Assembly (NCBI GenBank): GCA_015143295.1 | Contig: CM026562.1 | Coordinates: 14,784,041-14,848,040, forward strand | Direction: 5' to 3' | Source of the DNA: Tetracentron sinense | Taxonomy: Eukaryota; Streptophyta; Magnoliopsida; Trochodendrales; Trochodendraceae | DNA length: 64,000 nucleotides | Shown here: piece by piece, positions 10,814 through 22,329 of the stretch | Position numbering within the stretch: the first letter of the stretch is position 1 | Layout: each line of letters starts with the position of its first letter | Program-made: the position numbers and the translations under genes | The notes under the pieces: generated by a model | Database searches by the model: none | What the model was told of the DNA's origin: nothing | What the model saw: only the letters and a program-made list of their open reading frames with translations

Positions 10814-13030
10814 TGTCGCGCCCCAAAATACCCCCTAGGAGTTAAGGGATACTTTAGAGGTGACTACGTGTACCTGTCAAACCATCCTGTAATGCAAGAG
10901 GCTAAACATAATATAATACAATGATAATCAGAGCGCGGAAACTAAACATAAGTGCGGAAGCATAAGCCAACTTTTTCTTTTCTTCTATTACTCCATATAG
11001 TATTCCAAGTTAACATATACTAAATACAATCAAAGTAAAGGTGGACATGCCCACCTATCAAAATACAAAAAGGAACTCTCTAACTCTCTCCTCTCAACAG
11101 TAGTCGAGGTACGGCCACACATCCAAGTCCCCATCCTCCTGAGACTGCCATGGGATAGGTGGCTCCCTCTCCTCTACATACTCCTCCTCGACCCAAGGCT
11201 CAGGGTCGAGGACATCCACAGTACCTGCCGACATAAAAGTACGATTGAGCATGAAATACTCAGCGAGTACAAACTACTAGCTAACCATAACAATAGCGAA
11301 AGCATAACAACAGTGAGCAATACAAGATATTAATTTAAAGCAATAGTGAAAGCATAAGATACATAGCCATATCTTGACATGCGTGTATGAATGCAAAAAC
11401 CTCGGTAAAACTCATGTCTCGGAAACCTTTTTCGTGTCTCGGTCAAATCATGTATGTGTGTCGTGTCTTGTCTTGTATTTCATGTCTTGATTTCTTCTTG
11501 ACTTGTATACTTGTGAGCCAGAGGCTAGCACCCTTCCTTGGGCTACCAACCTCCTTGTCATGTTCTTGTTCCATTTCTCTTGTGAGCCAGAGGCTAGCAC
11601 CCTTCCTTGGGCTACCAACCTCCTTGTCATGTTCTTGTTCCATTTCACTTGTGAGCCAGAGGCTAGTAGTACCCTTCACCTGGGCTACCAACCTCCTTGT
11701 CATGTTCCATTTTCTTGTTTGCTTTATTATGCACAATTACTCTTGGAAAACCCAATTCATGCATGCATGCGTGCTTGTGTGCTTGTCAATAGTGGTAATC
11801 ATGATGACATACTTGGATGGGCGGATCACATGAATATGGCATTTCAATCCCTAACATAGTGGTATGAAAATTTAGGCAACATATAACACATTTGAGCAAT
11901 TTATCATTCCTAAGAAAATTTACACAATTTCTATTTCCATTTTCTTCATTAAGTCCATTTATCCCTTGTTTAGTCATTTTATCAAACACACGGTGGGCCA
12001 CATTTCTTAGTCCTTCCATTTCCCTTATTTAGTGCGTATTTTTCATCAAGACATCAAGGTACATTCGTTATTTGTAAAGTGCCCATCTTCCATTTTCCAT
12101 TCCACACATCACACAACATCCATACGGCATCTAATCGCCTCAATCGACATCCCATCCACACATCCATACCTTTTTCTTATCTTGTTTATATTTAGTGGAG
12201 ATGATACATTTTATAAGGAAGAAAACATACTACCAAGAGTCACATTTCACAATAGAAAATCTAAACTATTGCTAAGGGAAGTTAGTAGGGTGTGCTAACC
12301 TTAGATCAAGGCTTGATGTTGAAGAAACCTTGAAATAAAAGCTCTATTTGGAAGGAGGAAGCATTTGCTTGAAGGGGACTTGAGTTGGGGAAGAAACCCT
12401 TTTCAAAAACGTCGTAGGATCGTTGCCCTAGCTTGGAGAATGAGTACCCACACGAGCTTGAGCCTTGAACTTGAAGCAACTCGAGTTGGGGTGAGCTAGG
12501 GTTCTTAAACCCCTTTGATTCCTTCTCCAATGGAAAACCCTAGTTGCAAATCCCCTTCTCCTTTCTCTCTATCTCTCAAAATCCCTTAAGTGCTATGAAT
12601 GAAGCCCTAAAGGCTCGAGCAAGCCTTAAGGAGAAAGGGTTTAACCCCCAAAAGATAAATTAGCCCTTAATGAAAATTCTGAAAAACACGAAGACCGAGC
12701 GATCGGTGGTTATGACCGATCGACCGGTCAAAAACTCACTCTTTGGAAAATTTCCCCATACAAAATTTCTGACCGTGCGATAGCTACCGATCGATCGCTC
12801 CATGGACCGAGCGATCGGTGTTCTGCTGGTCCCGACTGTTTTGGCCATATCTTTTGACTCGCTCGTCCGATTTCGACGATTCAACTTGCGTTGGATTCGT
12901 CTCTCGAAAATGCACATTTCTGACATTTTAGAATTTCTGATTTCTCCCTTATTTATTAATTACACTACGAAACGGCCAATTAGCTACGAGAGTGCCATTC
13001 ATTAAAGGTGAAAAAGTCCGAGGTGCTACA
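10814..13030 (-). repeat. B 5' LTR (right end)
   Basis: 2217 bp, nearly identical to the left LTR. The main differences are two deletions in the palindrome cluster (12693-12821) and a few substitutions. Minisatellite units start at 11510, 11579 and 11648; the hairpin is at 11244 with one arm mutated; the donor-like site is at 12299. Confidence 0.95.
12693..12821. repeat. Palindrome cluster in B 5' LTR (contracted)
   Basis: Same motif set as the left LTR but shorter. One junction reads CCGATCGACCGGT and another joins ACCGATCGATCG straight to CTCC, as expected if recombination between palindromes removed the intervening units. Confidence 0.88.
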
Positions 13031-13452
13031 GGCATTGTATCCATAATGAACAAACACGTATGATGTGAGCATAACCCACCTAGAAAAGCATGTTGTAGGG
13101 TTAATAAATAATGAATGCACCATGTTTGATGAAATGCCAAGGTGAATGAAATGAATGATAAATTAAGAGATTGCATGTTTAAGGTTTATGGAAATTGCTA
13201 GGGTCATGATAGTGTGATTATTCGCTTTCCCTAAATGATGTGAATATTACATTGCTCAATCATTGATGTTACATGTGTTGTGAATTACCCAAATTTCATA
13301 TTTAAATTTAAGTGCAAGTATGCACACGATTCCCACGAGCACGGCATGCATGACATGATTTACCGAGGTTTTCAAGAACATGGTTAGAGGTGGGACATAT
13401 CCTACGATATGTTTTACCTCACTTTTCACAAGAAAACAAGAACCAACATTCC

Positions 13453-13600
13453 ACGAGGGGTCTCCCCTCACTCACAAGTGCATATCATGAAGAAGGGCCA
13501 CCCTTCCCTCGCAAGTACATACATATCATGAAGAAGGGTCTCCCTTCCCTCTCAAGTGCATTGCATAAAGAAGGGTCTCCCTTCCCTCTCAAGGCATCTC
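13453..13600 (+). repeat. Hairpin minisatellite in LTR A
   Basis: Units of about 45-55 bp, each with a short stem-loop: GAGGGGTCTCCCCTC, then GAAGGGTCTCCCTTC, separated by CAAGTGCAT-type spacers. It occupies the same LTR position as the unrelated 68/69-bp repeat of A' and B. Homologous arrays lie at 42383-42524 (G) and, shorter, at 61239-61308 (H). Confidence 0.8.
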
Positions 13601-14395
13601 ACAAGCGCATCTCACAAGGATATCTCACAAGTGTATCTCACAAGTTACATGATCACAAGCAAGCACACATGACATGCATGACATGACACGTACGACACGC
13701 TCGACAAGATCAAGCAAGACAAACACGACAAACTTTCAAGTACGAAAAGATATTTCAAACCAAGTCAAGTGCACGATGTTTTCAAGAGATTTTATCGGCT
13801 TTCTACGAAATACAAGCATGATTATAAATTGCTTTACTTCCTTGTATGATATGAATTGTTTCCGTCTAACATATATGGATTGCTCCTGATTTATGTATTG
13901 CCATTTTTATGCTATGACTATTGGTTTGTATTTGGTACCCGCTGAGTATTCCATGCTCAGCCGTACTTCTTATGTCGGTAGGTTCTGAGGGAGCTGCTGC
14001 TCCATTTGATGTTTGTGCTCCTGGTCCATGGGTGGAAGAGGAGTACGTTTAGGAGCCTTTGGAGGAACCTCCCGTAGAGGGTTATCAGTAGGTGGTGTTA
14101 GATTCTGAGTGGATTAGCTGTAGGTGAGCATGAATGATTATATCCATGTATTTTGGCGGGCATGTCCGCACTTTCTTTGTTTTGATTTCTTTGTATTAAA
14201 CTTGGACCATGTGTATATATTTAGAGGTTGTTAGACTTCCGCTGTGTTTTATAATTATGTTTCCGCTGTCATCCTCTATTGTATATGCTCCGTGGGTTTT
14301 GGCAGGTTGGTTTGTCAAGCAAGTCATGTAAGCCATGATTAGTCGTCCAAAGTTCACTCTAAATCCTAGGGTGGGTTTTGGGTCGCGACAAATTA

Positions 14396-17100
14396 TTTCT
14401 TCTTTTATATTGAACTGTTGGACTTTCAGGTTGGGATGAAATTTGTTCAGATGCTAGTGAACTGTTAGTTGATCCTGAGTCTAGGACTGTTTCTTCTGCA
14501 ACGAATGAATCTTGATTCTTGGGAAGGCTTGAGATTTGCACCGCTTGTCGTATTTGACGATGGTTTGGATTTAGGGCTTCAGGTGTACCTGGTCTCTCTT
14601 GAGGGTAATAAGATGGTACTTGTTCATCATCTGCCTCTCGTTCTCCTCCAAATGAAAATACTTCAGAAAGATCTGAGAGTCCTATAGGGGTTCGTCCCAG
14701 TGTAGATGGTCTCCTTTTTGGGAGTTCAATATCTTCAGATTGATTTAGCCAATCTTAAAATGCCTGGTGTCTTTCTAGACTGCAGGCTACCACTTGTCTT
14801 GGCATATTCAACCAGGAAGGGTCTTCATTTGAGACTGCATTAATGATATAGCAAGAGAAGATGTTGGATTCATCTCCTGAATCTGTTGCCTGGAGGCTAT
14901 CATAGTCGTAGTCGGAGTAGAAGCCTGGCGAGATAAAATCCATCAAGGTGATTGCCAATAATGGCTATTGTTCCAAAAGAGTGTCTTGGGTAGGGCTATT
15001 TTTCTTGGCTTTCCTTACTCTTTCCCTTTTTCTTTTTTTTTTTCAGCCTTAGCTATGCAGTTTCCTTCTTTTCTTTGGGCTTGAGCCTGCCTTGTAGCCT
15101 GAGCTTGCCTTTTAGTATCGGCATTTTGAGCCAACTACTTTTTTTCTTGGCTCATTTGCTTTCAAAGAGAGTTCAATCTTCTTTATCAGACAGTTTATCG
15201 CCAGGAAGGCTGCAACTTGAAGATGCTTCATCTTTATCAACTGGTTTTGAAGCCACCACCGTATTGGATGTAGCTGCCTGCTGGAGATCTTGACAAATGA
15301 CAATTCTTTATTGTCCAATAGTCGTTGAATAATATCCTTTAGTACAAAGCAGTCACTTATTTTATGACTGATTATACGATGATAAGGACAATATTTAGGA
15401 TCATTCTTCATCCCGATCTCTTGGGGTCTCCTGCTTTCTGGGGAGTGACGAGTTCATTGGCGAGGAGGTCTTCAAACAGATCATCAACAATGTCTTCAGA
15501 GAATGAATATGTTTTAGTCATTCTTTCTTCAATAGTGATTTTCTTTGGTGGGTCCCGTTTATCTTGTGATTATGGCCTTCTAGCTCCACCCTGAGTTGGT
15601 TTAGTACCAACTTTAACTAATCCTTTGTCATTGCTTGTTCGACCAATTGATCCACCGGCACTTGGTGCTGGTTGCGCAGTCTTTTTTGTTTCAACTACTA
15701 CGGCTGTTGAGGATTCAAGACAATCAGTGCCTCTACCTCACCTTCTTTTTCCTATGTGGCTCTTCATGTCATGTGCTTTTGTGTTCAGGTCTTCGAAACC
15801 AACAAAGGTTTGGGCCATATGGATAGTTGAAAGATCATTTTTGAAGTTGTTGAGGCACATCCGGATGAGTTCCAGCTGAGTGAAGTTTTGAGGACAGGAG
15901 AAGGTCAATGCTCTCCTTCGGGCAATGAACTCTGTTACAGATTCATTGTCTCTCTGTGTAGTCTCAATCAATTCTAGAACACCCACTCTTCATTGAGTGT
16001 TATAGAATTGTTTGTTGAATTCATTCACCATTGTACTCCAATCAGGGATTGAAGCCTCGGGGAGGTTGGCATACCATGTGAAAGCAGCACCCTCTAAGGA
16101 TTGTACAAATAGCTAGAGGCAAAGAGCTCCAGTTTTGGACACCAATCCGCATCTTGAAATGAAATGAGATAAATGTTGTCTCAAATCTCAGGTACCATCG
16201 AACATCTTGAATGTTGGTTGAACGAAGCCTGGCGAGAATGGAACCGCATCCACGATAGCTGGGTAGGGCTTTACGATCATCCGAACATCTTCTTCCTTTT
16301 CTTTAGCCTGCCGTATTTGATTGCGAACGGTTTCTTCAATTACAGCCAGAAGAGATGGTGACACCCCTCCTATGAGTGATGCCTGGTCTGGAACTGGTCC
16401 TATACTTGGTATAACTGGACGACTTGGAGGTGCAGGAGTTGTGCCTTGATTACTGCTATGTCCTTGGTAGAAGAAGTGCGGTCTCGATGCTGATGCAGAT
16501 TTGAGAGCTGATAATTGAGTAGCCAACTCTTGCATTTGAGACATGATGATAGTAATTTCATCATCTTTGTACTGGAGCTAGGCCTGTAAGGCGGCTGTTT
16601 GATCACCTGATGTTGGAGGTACTGATGCCGAAGGGCGATTTCCTTGACCTCTGTTACCGTCTAAATTTGCCATAATGACTGCTGCCGGTCGCTCTGATAC
16701 TGATCCTTGTGGGAGGAATAGATTTGGAAACTCCTATTCTGTGAAATAAGCACTGGGCATTCCGTATAGAGGGTTAGGTGCATTAAAAACCTCTCGAGGT
16801 AATTCTGGCACAACTTTCGGCATGATTGACTGAAGAACTGGTTCGTCAGAATCATAATCTTCGGTTGGAAGGATTCTTTCCAATTCTCTTGGAGAGGTTA
16901 TCGGGGTCACTTGTTGCTCTGATCCCTCTTGGTATCCACTGATATCAGGTTCTAAGGCTGATTAAACTAGGTCTTGGGGTTTTTCTTTACCTCTAACTTG
17001 ATTTTTGCGGCTCCTTTTTCTTCTTGGAATTGTTTGACCAGGAGCAACTGTTCCGACAGCTCTAGAAGATTCTGCTTCGTCCAAAGCGGCTAAAATAGCG
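14396..17100 (-). pseudogene. gag: J gag (fragmented)
   Basis: Minus-strand Tat-type Gag remnant. From its N-terminal side: an acidic segment with VVPELPREVFNAPNPLYGMP and an in-frame stop near 16735; a coiled, Ser-rich stretch with MSQMQELATQLSALK; a KPYPAIVDAVPFSPGF..PTFKMFDGT motif (near 16200); a capsid core with ESVTEFIARRRALTFSCP (15738-15986); a CPYHRIISHKISDCFVLKD motif (15112-15411), which replaces the CCHC knuckle in this lineage; and a Ser/Asp-rich tail running into solo LTR A. The segments lie in different frames, so there are several indels. Capsid role as in other gypsy elements; not functional. Confidence 0.8.
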
Positions 17101-17137
17101 GCAGCTAACTCTGAGAATCTTGCATTTTTGATATGTT

Positions 17138-17512
17138 TTACTCAGGCATTGCCCTATTTCCTTGGAACACTGGAGTTGTAAATTCTTTCGGAGCTGGGTT
17201 AAGTCTAGTGCTGATCACATTCACGGACACTCTTTCATAATGAGAATACGATGCTTCAGTCTTTGATTTTTCCCAAATAGAATGAACGGAAGTGGAGGGG
17301 TTAGTCCTCAATCCCTGATGAATAGAATGGACCTTGTCTGAGGCACCAGTTGACCTTCTTGACCTTTGATCTCTGGACTTTCTTGGCTTCGATCGATAAT
17401 TGTATACTTTCTTTGGCAGAGCCGAAGGGTACTTTCGGTTTTTGAGTTGAAGGATTTCTTCAGGAGTTTTCTTCTTGGGCATCTCAAAAGTAGAAGTGCT
17501 TTTATTTAGCAC
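17138..17512 (-). pseudogene. J basic pre-gag ORF fragment
   Basis: An open minus-strand frame of 124 codons upstream of gag. It is rich in Lys, Arg and Ser (PKKKTPEEILQLKNRKYPSA, then RSKPRKSRDQRSRRSTG). It resembles no enzyme. Ogre-type relatives carry an additional ORF upstream of gag, and this fragment may belong to such an ORF or to the Gag N-terminus. Function unknown. Confidence 0.4.
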
Positions 17513-17572
17513 TTTAACCCTAGGGTCATATAGTGCTCTGGTTCTTCTTTCTGGTTTAACACTTGATCTACC

Positions 17573-18325
17573 CTAGAATAGGCTTACATCTCTGGATGGA
17601 GGCCGTTGGTGTTGATGATGGACAGATGTCATCATTGATGTGAAGGTCACAAGGTTAGTGCCCTGGAGAGCATTCGGACCCAACCTAAATAGCAAATTCT
17701 TGTCTGTCTGTTTTGAAGTCAAAGTGGTTCTTGCATTAATAGCCTGATGATCTTGATTTTGGCGGTTAATGCCCCTTGTATTGCTTGAAGGCACTGAATC
17801 CTGTTCCAAGAGAACTCTTCTTTTGTTGCCTGTATACTGCCAACTCTTCTCCTTTTTGGAAAGGGAGCTATCCTCGAATGGTAGAGTGCCTATCCGGGGA
17901 TCTCCTTCTCTTTTGAGGGACCTTTTTCTGTGGACCATGTCCATTGATTGGTTCGGGCTTGTACCAGTGAATGGACCATGCCTCCAACCCTCGGACTGGC
18001 TTAGGCCTATGTTCCAGGTGGTTGGGCCTTCATTCCATGGACTAGGCTTGGGCCTATCCATGGATGGTCTTGAGTATCTGTCCATGGATAGTTTTGATGG
18101 TTTGTCCATGGATTGTCTATCCATGGATGGTCTTGATCTTCCGTCCATGGACGATCTTGATCTCCCATCCGTGGAAAGTCTTGATCTCCTATTCGTGGAC
18201 GGTCTTGATTGTCTATCTGTGGACAGTCTTGATCTTCAGTCCATGGACGGTCTTAATTGTCTGTCCGTGGACAGTCTTGATTGCCTGTCCGTGGACAGAT
18301 TTGGAGTTCTGTCCGTGAACTGTGT
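17573..18325 (-). pseudogene. J upstream ORF with octapeptide repeats
   Basis: Minus-strand frame upstream of gag. The N-terminal side (18325-18057) is built of 24-bp repeats coding variations of SMDR.SRP or STDRQSRL; one unit has a stop, so the open part starts near 18148. After the repeats come a Trp/Gly-rich segment (SPWNEGPTTWNIGLSQSEGW) and a basic segment ending near 17573. I do not recognise a family. Its place before gag fits the extra 5' ORF known in Ogre/Tat elements. The long plus-strand ORF over the same DNA (17769-18329) is its shadow. Confidence 0.5.
18057..18325. repeat. 24-bp coding minisatellite in J
   Basis: About eleven degenerate units, consensus near TCCATGGACGGTCTTGAT plus 6 bp as read on plus; one unit is shortened. 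The in-frame length (24 bp is 8 codons) means copy changes keep the reading frame. Confidence 0.85.
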
Positions 18326-18330
18326 TTGAT

Positions 18331-19373
18331 TCCTATCTGTGGGATACTTTGGACTTTGGTCCGTGAATTCTATCCATGAACGTTTCTTGTTCACGGATGA
18401 ATGGCTTGAGGTACTTCCCTCAATTTCTTTGTATTTTTAAAAGTTATTTGAGGGATTGTTCCTTAAGTCCTTGAGGCCCTTGGCCTTGTTCTTTTACCCT
18501 GGTGAAAATTGGGCAGCATCTCCTTTTTTTAAAGAATTTTTTAAAGGGGGAGTCCCAACAACCAACTTGGACTGAGGGGGCTCATAACCAACAAGTCCTA
18601 CAGTCGGCCAAAGTAACTGCGGTGTTTCCAATGCAGACTTTGGGATTTGGGACAACCTATTCAGCTTGGCCTAGTGTTTGACGTAGGTCTGCCTTTTGGG
18701 CTGACCTATCACTGAGTGGTACAACCACCCTGCAATGTGTGTACCTGGTTGGGTACACTCTCCACGGTGCACTCCGATTGGGGTGCAATACTCTATTTTG
18801 GAGTTGGTGGTAGTTTAGGTGTTCATTCCAGAGCGGGGATAGTTTAAACGCTCATTTTAGATCATAGGTAGTTTAGGCTCATTTCGGAGCATGGTAGCGT
18901 GTCATACAGATTTTGATTGACTTCTTTTGGACATTTTCAGATTTTATAGTGTTTTTTGAATTTTAATTTTTATAATGTTTTTAGATTTTGGTTTTATACT
19001 GTTTTGGGGCTTTTGGGGGGGTATTCAGGGCTTATTTGGAAACCCTGGGAGGTTAGTGAGGTCTAACTAGGATCAAGACTAACCTAAGTAGTGTAAAATG
19101 GAGAATATAGTAATTCTGTGCACAGAACGTTCAAACGGTTTGTGTACAGAAGCTGAGAATCAACTACTATTTTATGATCGTTTGAACGTAATAAGCATCG
19201 TTCGAACAATCAAGAAAAAAGAATGACTCTAACTCTGTGTTCAACCAAATTACGTAGATTTTAACCATTATTAGGGGAAAATGAGGTCTAATTGGAATTA
19301 GATGACTGAAATTAGGGCAAATAAATCAAAATTGGAATTTTGCTCATGGATTGTTCGAATGGTCCCAGACAGT
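18331..19373 (-). other. J leader and presumed 5' LTR part
   Basis: No ORF worth calling. Features seen: a possible minus-strand TATA box (TATAAAAT near 18941-18949), and at 19118-19362 a set of TTCGAA- and TTCAAA-centred inverted motifs of the form CGTTCGAACG/CGTTTGAACG. The same motif family reappears across the insertions at 37544-37590 and 56769-56861, so these pieces belong together. No clear primer site was seen, so the LTR edge is unplaced. Confidence 0.45.
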
Positions 19374-19959
19374 TGTCGCGCCCCAAAATCCCACCTAGGA
19401 GTTAGGCGTGACTTTGTGCGTGACTAACCTGTCTTACAAACCATCCTGTATAAGAATACCAAGGCATGACATAATAGATGCATAGCTAAAAATTTCTTTA
19501 ACATATAAGACAATATTCCAAGTTTATACAAAGCAAAATAATCCAAAAAGTGAAGTGGACATACCCACTTTAACAAAATACCAAAAGGAAACCTCACTGT
19601 CTCTCCACTCAACAATAGTCTAAATAGAGCCACCTATCTAGATCCTTGTCCTCTTGAGGCTGCAATGAAATAGCCGACTCTTCTTCCACATACTCCTCCT
19701 CAACTCATGGCTCAGGGTTGCAGATGTCAAACGGACCTACCGATATGAAACGTACGGCTGAGCATGGAATACTTAACGAGTACAAGCTACTAATTAACAA
19801 TGCCACAATTAATAATATCATGCGAGTACTTAAGATAACAATTCATAATTCATGCATTGAACTGGACATAGAAATCATACATTAAAACTTTTACTTAAAT
19901 TGTGCATAACTTTCAAAACCTTGTCTTAAGAGCTTTCGTAGAAAACCAAAGTATCTTAT

Positions 19960-20110
19960 TAGTTTTTATGAGTCATATGAGTTCTTATGAGTCTTATGAG
20001 CCTTATGAGTTCTTATGAGTCTTATGAGCCTTATGAGTCCTTATGAGCATTATAAGCCTATGATCCATAGAGACTTATGAGATGATCTTAGACTTGATCC
20101 TTATAAGCTT
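19960..20110. repeat. CTTATGAG-rich degenerate tandem repeat in LTR D
   Basis: Repeats of about 8-18 bp built on TTATGAG (for example CTTATGAGCCTTATGAGTTC). Related repeats continue on the other side of the E insertion (36070-36300) and in LTR C (22330-22920). Confidence 0.7.
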
Positions 20111-21486
20111 ATGAACCTATTAGACATATATGCCCAGAAAAGCCATTCCGGGATTGTACTAATCTACTTTATCAATAAAAGCATATTTACATTCACACAT
20201 TATCTTCTACATTGGGTAATATATATTGTAAAGTGTCTCATATGATGAGACTACGTTGTCCCTTAGGTAACATTGTAGGAAAACCATCCAGTTGGTTTTG
20301 AACCAATTGCTAAGGAGATATGGTTTTCCAGTTCCTTGTAGACCTAAAATTGTTTTAAGTTATTTAGAATACATCAGGACAATGTATTCCTACTAACTTA
20401 CACGTGGTTAGTTCCATATGATGGAGTGATGAATCTCAACCATTGAGAGAATGGTCTCTTGACTAAGATGTGGATTTAAGTAAGAAGTACTTATATTGAA
20501 ATAGGATCGCTTAGTGGATACCCTTAGAAATATGTTGTCTGTATATTTAGGGTAGTCCATTTGACAGAATGTCCTTAACCTGAGAGGTCGACATCTTCTA
20601 TAGTATTTGCCTATATAGCTTTGATGTAGCCAATCGTCAATGTCCATTACATCGGACTAAGTACGGGCTCGTTGGGTTATGTACGGTATACTAGAAGAAG
20701 TGTGTGTACGCTCAAAACAAGGAATCCACCATTCCTCTCTTAGAGTAATTTATATTGAGTTGATACTTGTCAAACCAGACTTGAAAAACCAGTGCTGGTA
20801 TTTATCGATAAAATAGTTTTATCGAGAATGTTGTTTTATATATAAAAGAAAGTAATAATAATTATTATTTCTTTTAAAAGGATTTCAAATAGTTTTAAGA
20901 GTCCAAGTTTGACTAAAAATATCAAAGAGAAAGACTTCTCAGTATAAGCCTAGATTATAGACAGTATAAGATATTGTCCCGTAAGCTTATAACAATATTG
21001 GAGGTGGAAGGACGTATCTGTAAACAAAGCTTGAAATAGATAATACCTGCAAGCAATTTTCCTTTTTCTGGGGGTTAATCACATTGTGTTAATGGACATT
21101 ATTGTGATTAGTGGAAGTCCAGGGACCTAGATAAAATTCTAAGATCCTAATGGAATTGTAGGAAAGTGTTTCCTAGCAACAGGGCTCAACCAAAAGGTAA
21201 GCACATGGTCCCATTACCGGAAATGAGAGATCCCTTTAAATCCCACACACTAGGACCTTCTTAAAGCTTTAATCGAATTAATTAAATTCTCCATATAATT
21301 CACTATATGGTATAGTGAATCTCTAATAGATCAAATCACATAAGATGTGATTAATTAAATGGGTAAGACCCATATGAGAATTTTGATAAAGATCAAAACA
21401 TTGACCAACATGAGTTTGGAACTCATAGAGGGGCGTGAGGTAGTGGGGCCCACCTAGGGTGGGACACCCACCTCAATAGATGCTAC

Positions 21487-21610
21487 TTTATTAGTTGCTA
21501 ATTGATTAGTTACCAAATTGGTTAGTTGCTAATTAGTTAGTTACTAAATTGGTTAGTTGATAAATTGATTAGTTACTAATTAATGACTTCCTACCAAATA
21601 GGAATAAGAT
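21487..21610. repeat. GTTAGTTRCTAATT low-complexity repeat in E1
   Basis: Degenerate tandem of units such as GGTTAGTTGCTAATTAGTTA, AT-rich. E2 has its own AT-rich repeat of GATTAAAAGTTAATC type at 34890-34990. Confidence 0.7.
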
Positions 21611-22329
21611 TAGTTACTAATTATTTGGTTTCTATTTTTGATAAAGCCTAATTGGATTAGGAAAGTATCATTAAGGAATCAAGTACGGAGATTCTAATTA
21701 AAATTAGAACTAAAGAGAATAGAAGGCCCAATGCCTATATATACAGTGGGACGCCCACCCTTGGAGTCCCCACTCCATTTTTGGCCTCCTCTCTTTCTCC
21801 CTTGTAGCTCATGCCCTCTTCTATCGCGACCCAAAATACCCCCTAGAAGTTAGGATACTTTGGCGTCGTGAACTTATCATACCTTGAACTCATCAACCCT
21901 CCTGTGATCAATACACAAGGTATCATACATAGCAGAAGAGTAGAAACAAAATACCATAATCAAATGGCCCATTTCTATAACTGGTTCCAAGTCTGAACTA
22001 ACAGGATATATACAAAATCTGAAGTGTGAAGTAGCGAGTGGACAGGTCCCACCCTCAACTACAAAATATAACTCTCTCTATTTCTCTCTCTCAGCAGTAG
22101 TCCAGATAAGGCCACCATCTGACGCGCCATCATCCTGAGGATGGTCCATAGGGGGCTTTGGCTCATAATACTCCTCCTCGACCCAAGGCTCAGTAGCATA
22201 CCCGCCAAGAGAACCTGCCAAAGTCAATAATTCGGCTGAGCATGGAATACTCAGTGCCTACAAACTACTAAAGAACAATTGGAATAATATTATAGAGCAT
22301 ACAATCCATAGAGCGTAGAAATCCTTAAA

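Larger units (their letters stand above)
3398..13030 (-). mobile_element. B: full-length Tekay/Del chromovirus inserted in LTR A
   Basis: The TSD GGCAT (3393-3397 and 13031-13035) flanks two LTRs, 3398-5661 (the 3' LTR in sense) and 10814-13030 (the 5' LTR). Between them are a tRNA-iMet primer site, gag, a putative intron, pol with PR, RT, RNase H, INT and chromodomain, and a purine tract, all on the minus strand. The lineage is Tekay (Del): the INT-flanking residues LYWDEVGE and a C-terminal [16 protein letters not shown] chromodomain are characteristic. The LTRs differ by few substitutions but by two clear deletions inside the palindrome cluster, so insertion is recent compared with J. Two in-frame stops (8079 and 10198) disable this copy. 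Confidence 0.95.
2530..14390 (+). mobile_element. A: solo LTR of a Tekay-type gypsy element, split by element B
   Basis: Starts TGTAGGCTCCGG and ends GGGTCGCGACA, with TSD AATTA at 2525-2529 and 14391-14395. The LTR itself is 2530-3397 plus 13036-14390, about 2.22 kb; element B and one copy of its duplication lie between. No internal region of its own is present, so this is a solo LTR. In order it holds a palindrome cluster, a TATA-like box at 2967, a splice-donor-like site at 3224, a hairpin minisatellite at 13453-13600 and the conserved GCTGAG/CTCAGC hairpin at 13941. It belongs to the same subfamily as G, H and I. Confidence 0.93.
1..18480 (-). mobile_element. J: decayed Tat/Ogre-like Ty3/gypsy element (host of nested insertions)
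   Basis: Minus-strand gag fragments at 14.4-17.0 kb and protease plus PR-RT linker at 1-2.1 kb read in one order, gag to PR to pol. They are separated only by solo LTR A, whose TSD (AATTA at 2525-2529 and 14391-14395) shows that J was once continuous. The gag has the Tat-type signature: an N-terminal KPYP..VD.VPF motif, then a RRALTF.CP core and a YCPYHRIISH segment instead of a CCHC knuckle. The protease has the RLQWMH..VVSSTYHQCLKY stretch typical of this lineage. RT, RNase H and INT would lie to the left of the window. Frameshifts and stops are frequent, so this is an old copy. The boundary with its 5' LTR could not be placed because no primer site was recognised. Confidence 0.8.

Noticed and set aside
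17769..18329. 186-codon plus-strand ORF
   Set aside because: It is the antisense shadow of the J octapeptide repeat; low-complexity composition (repeated LSMDGLD-like) and no context.
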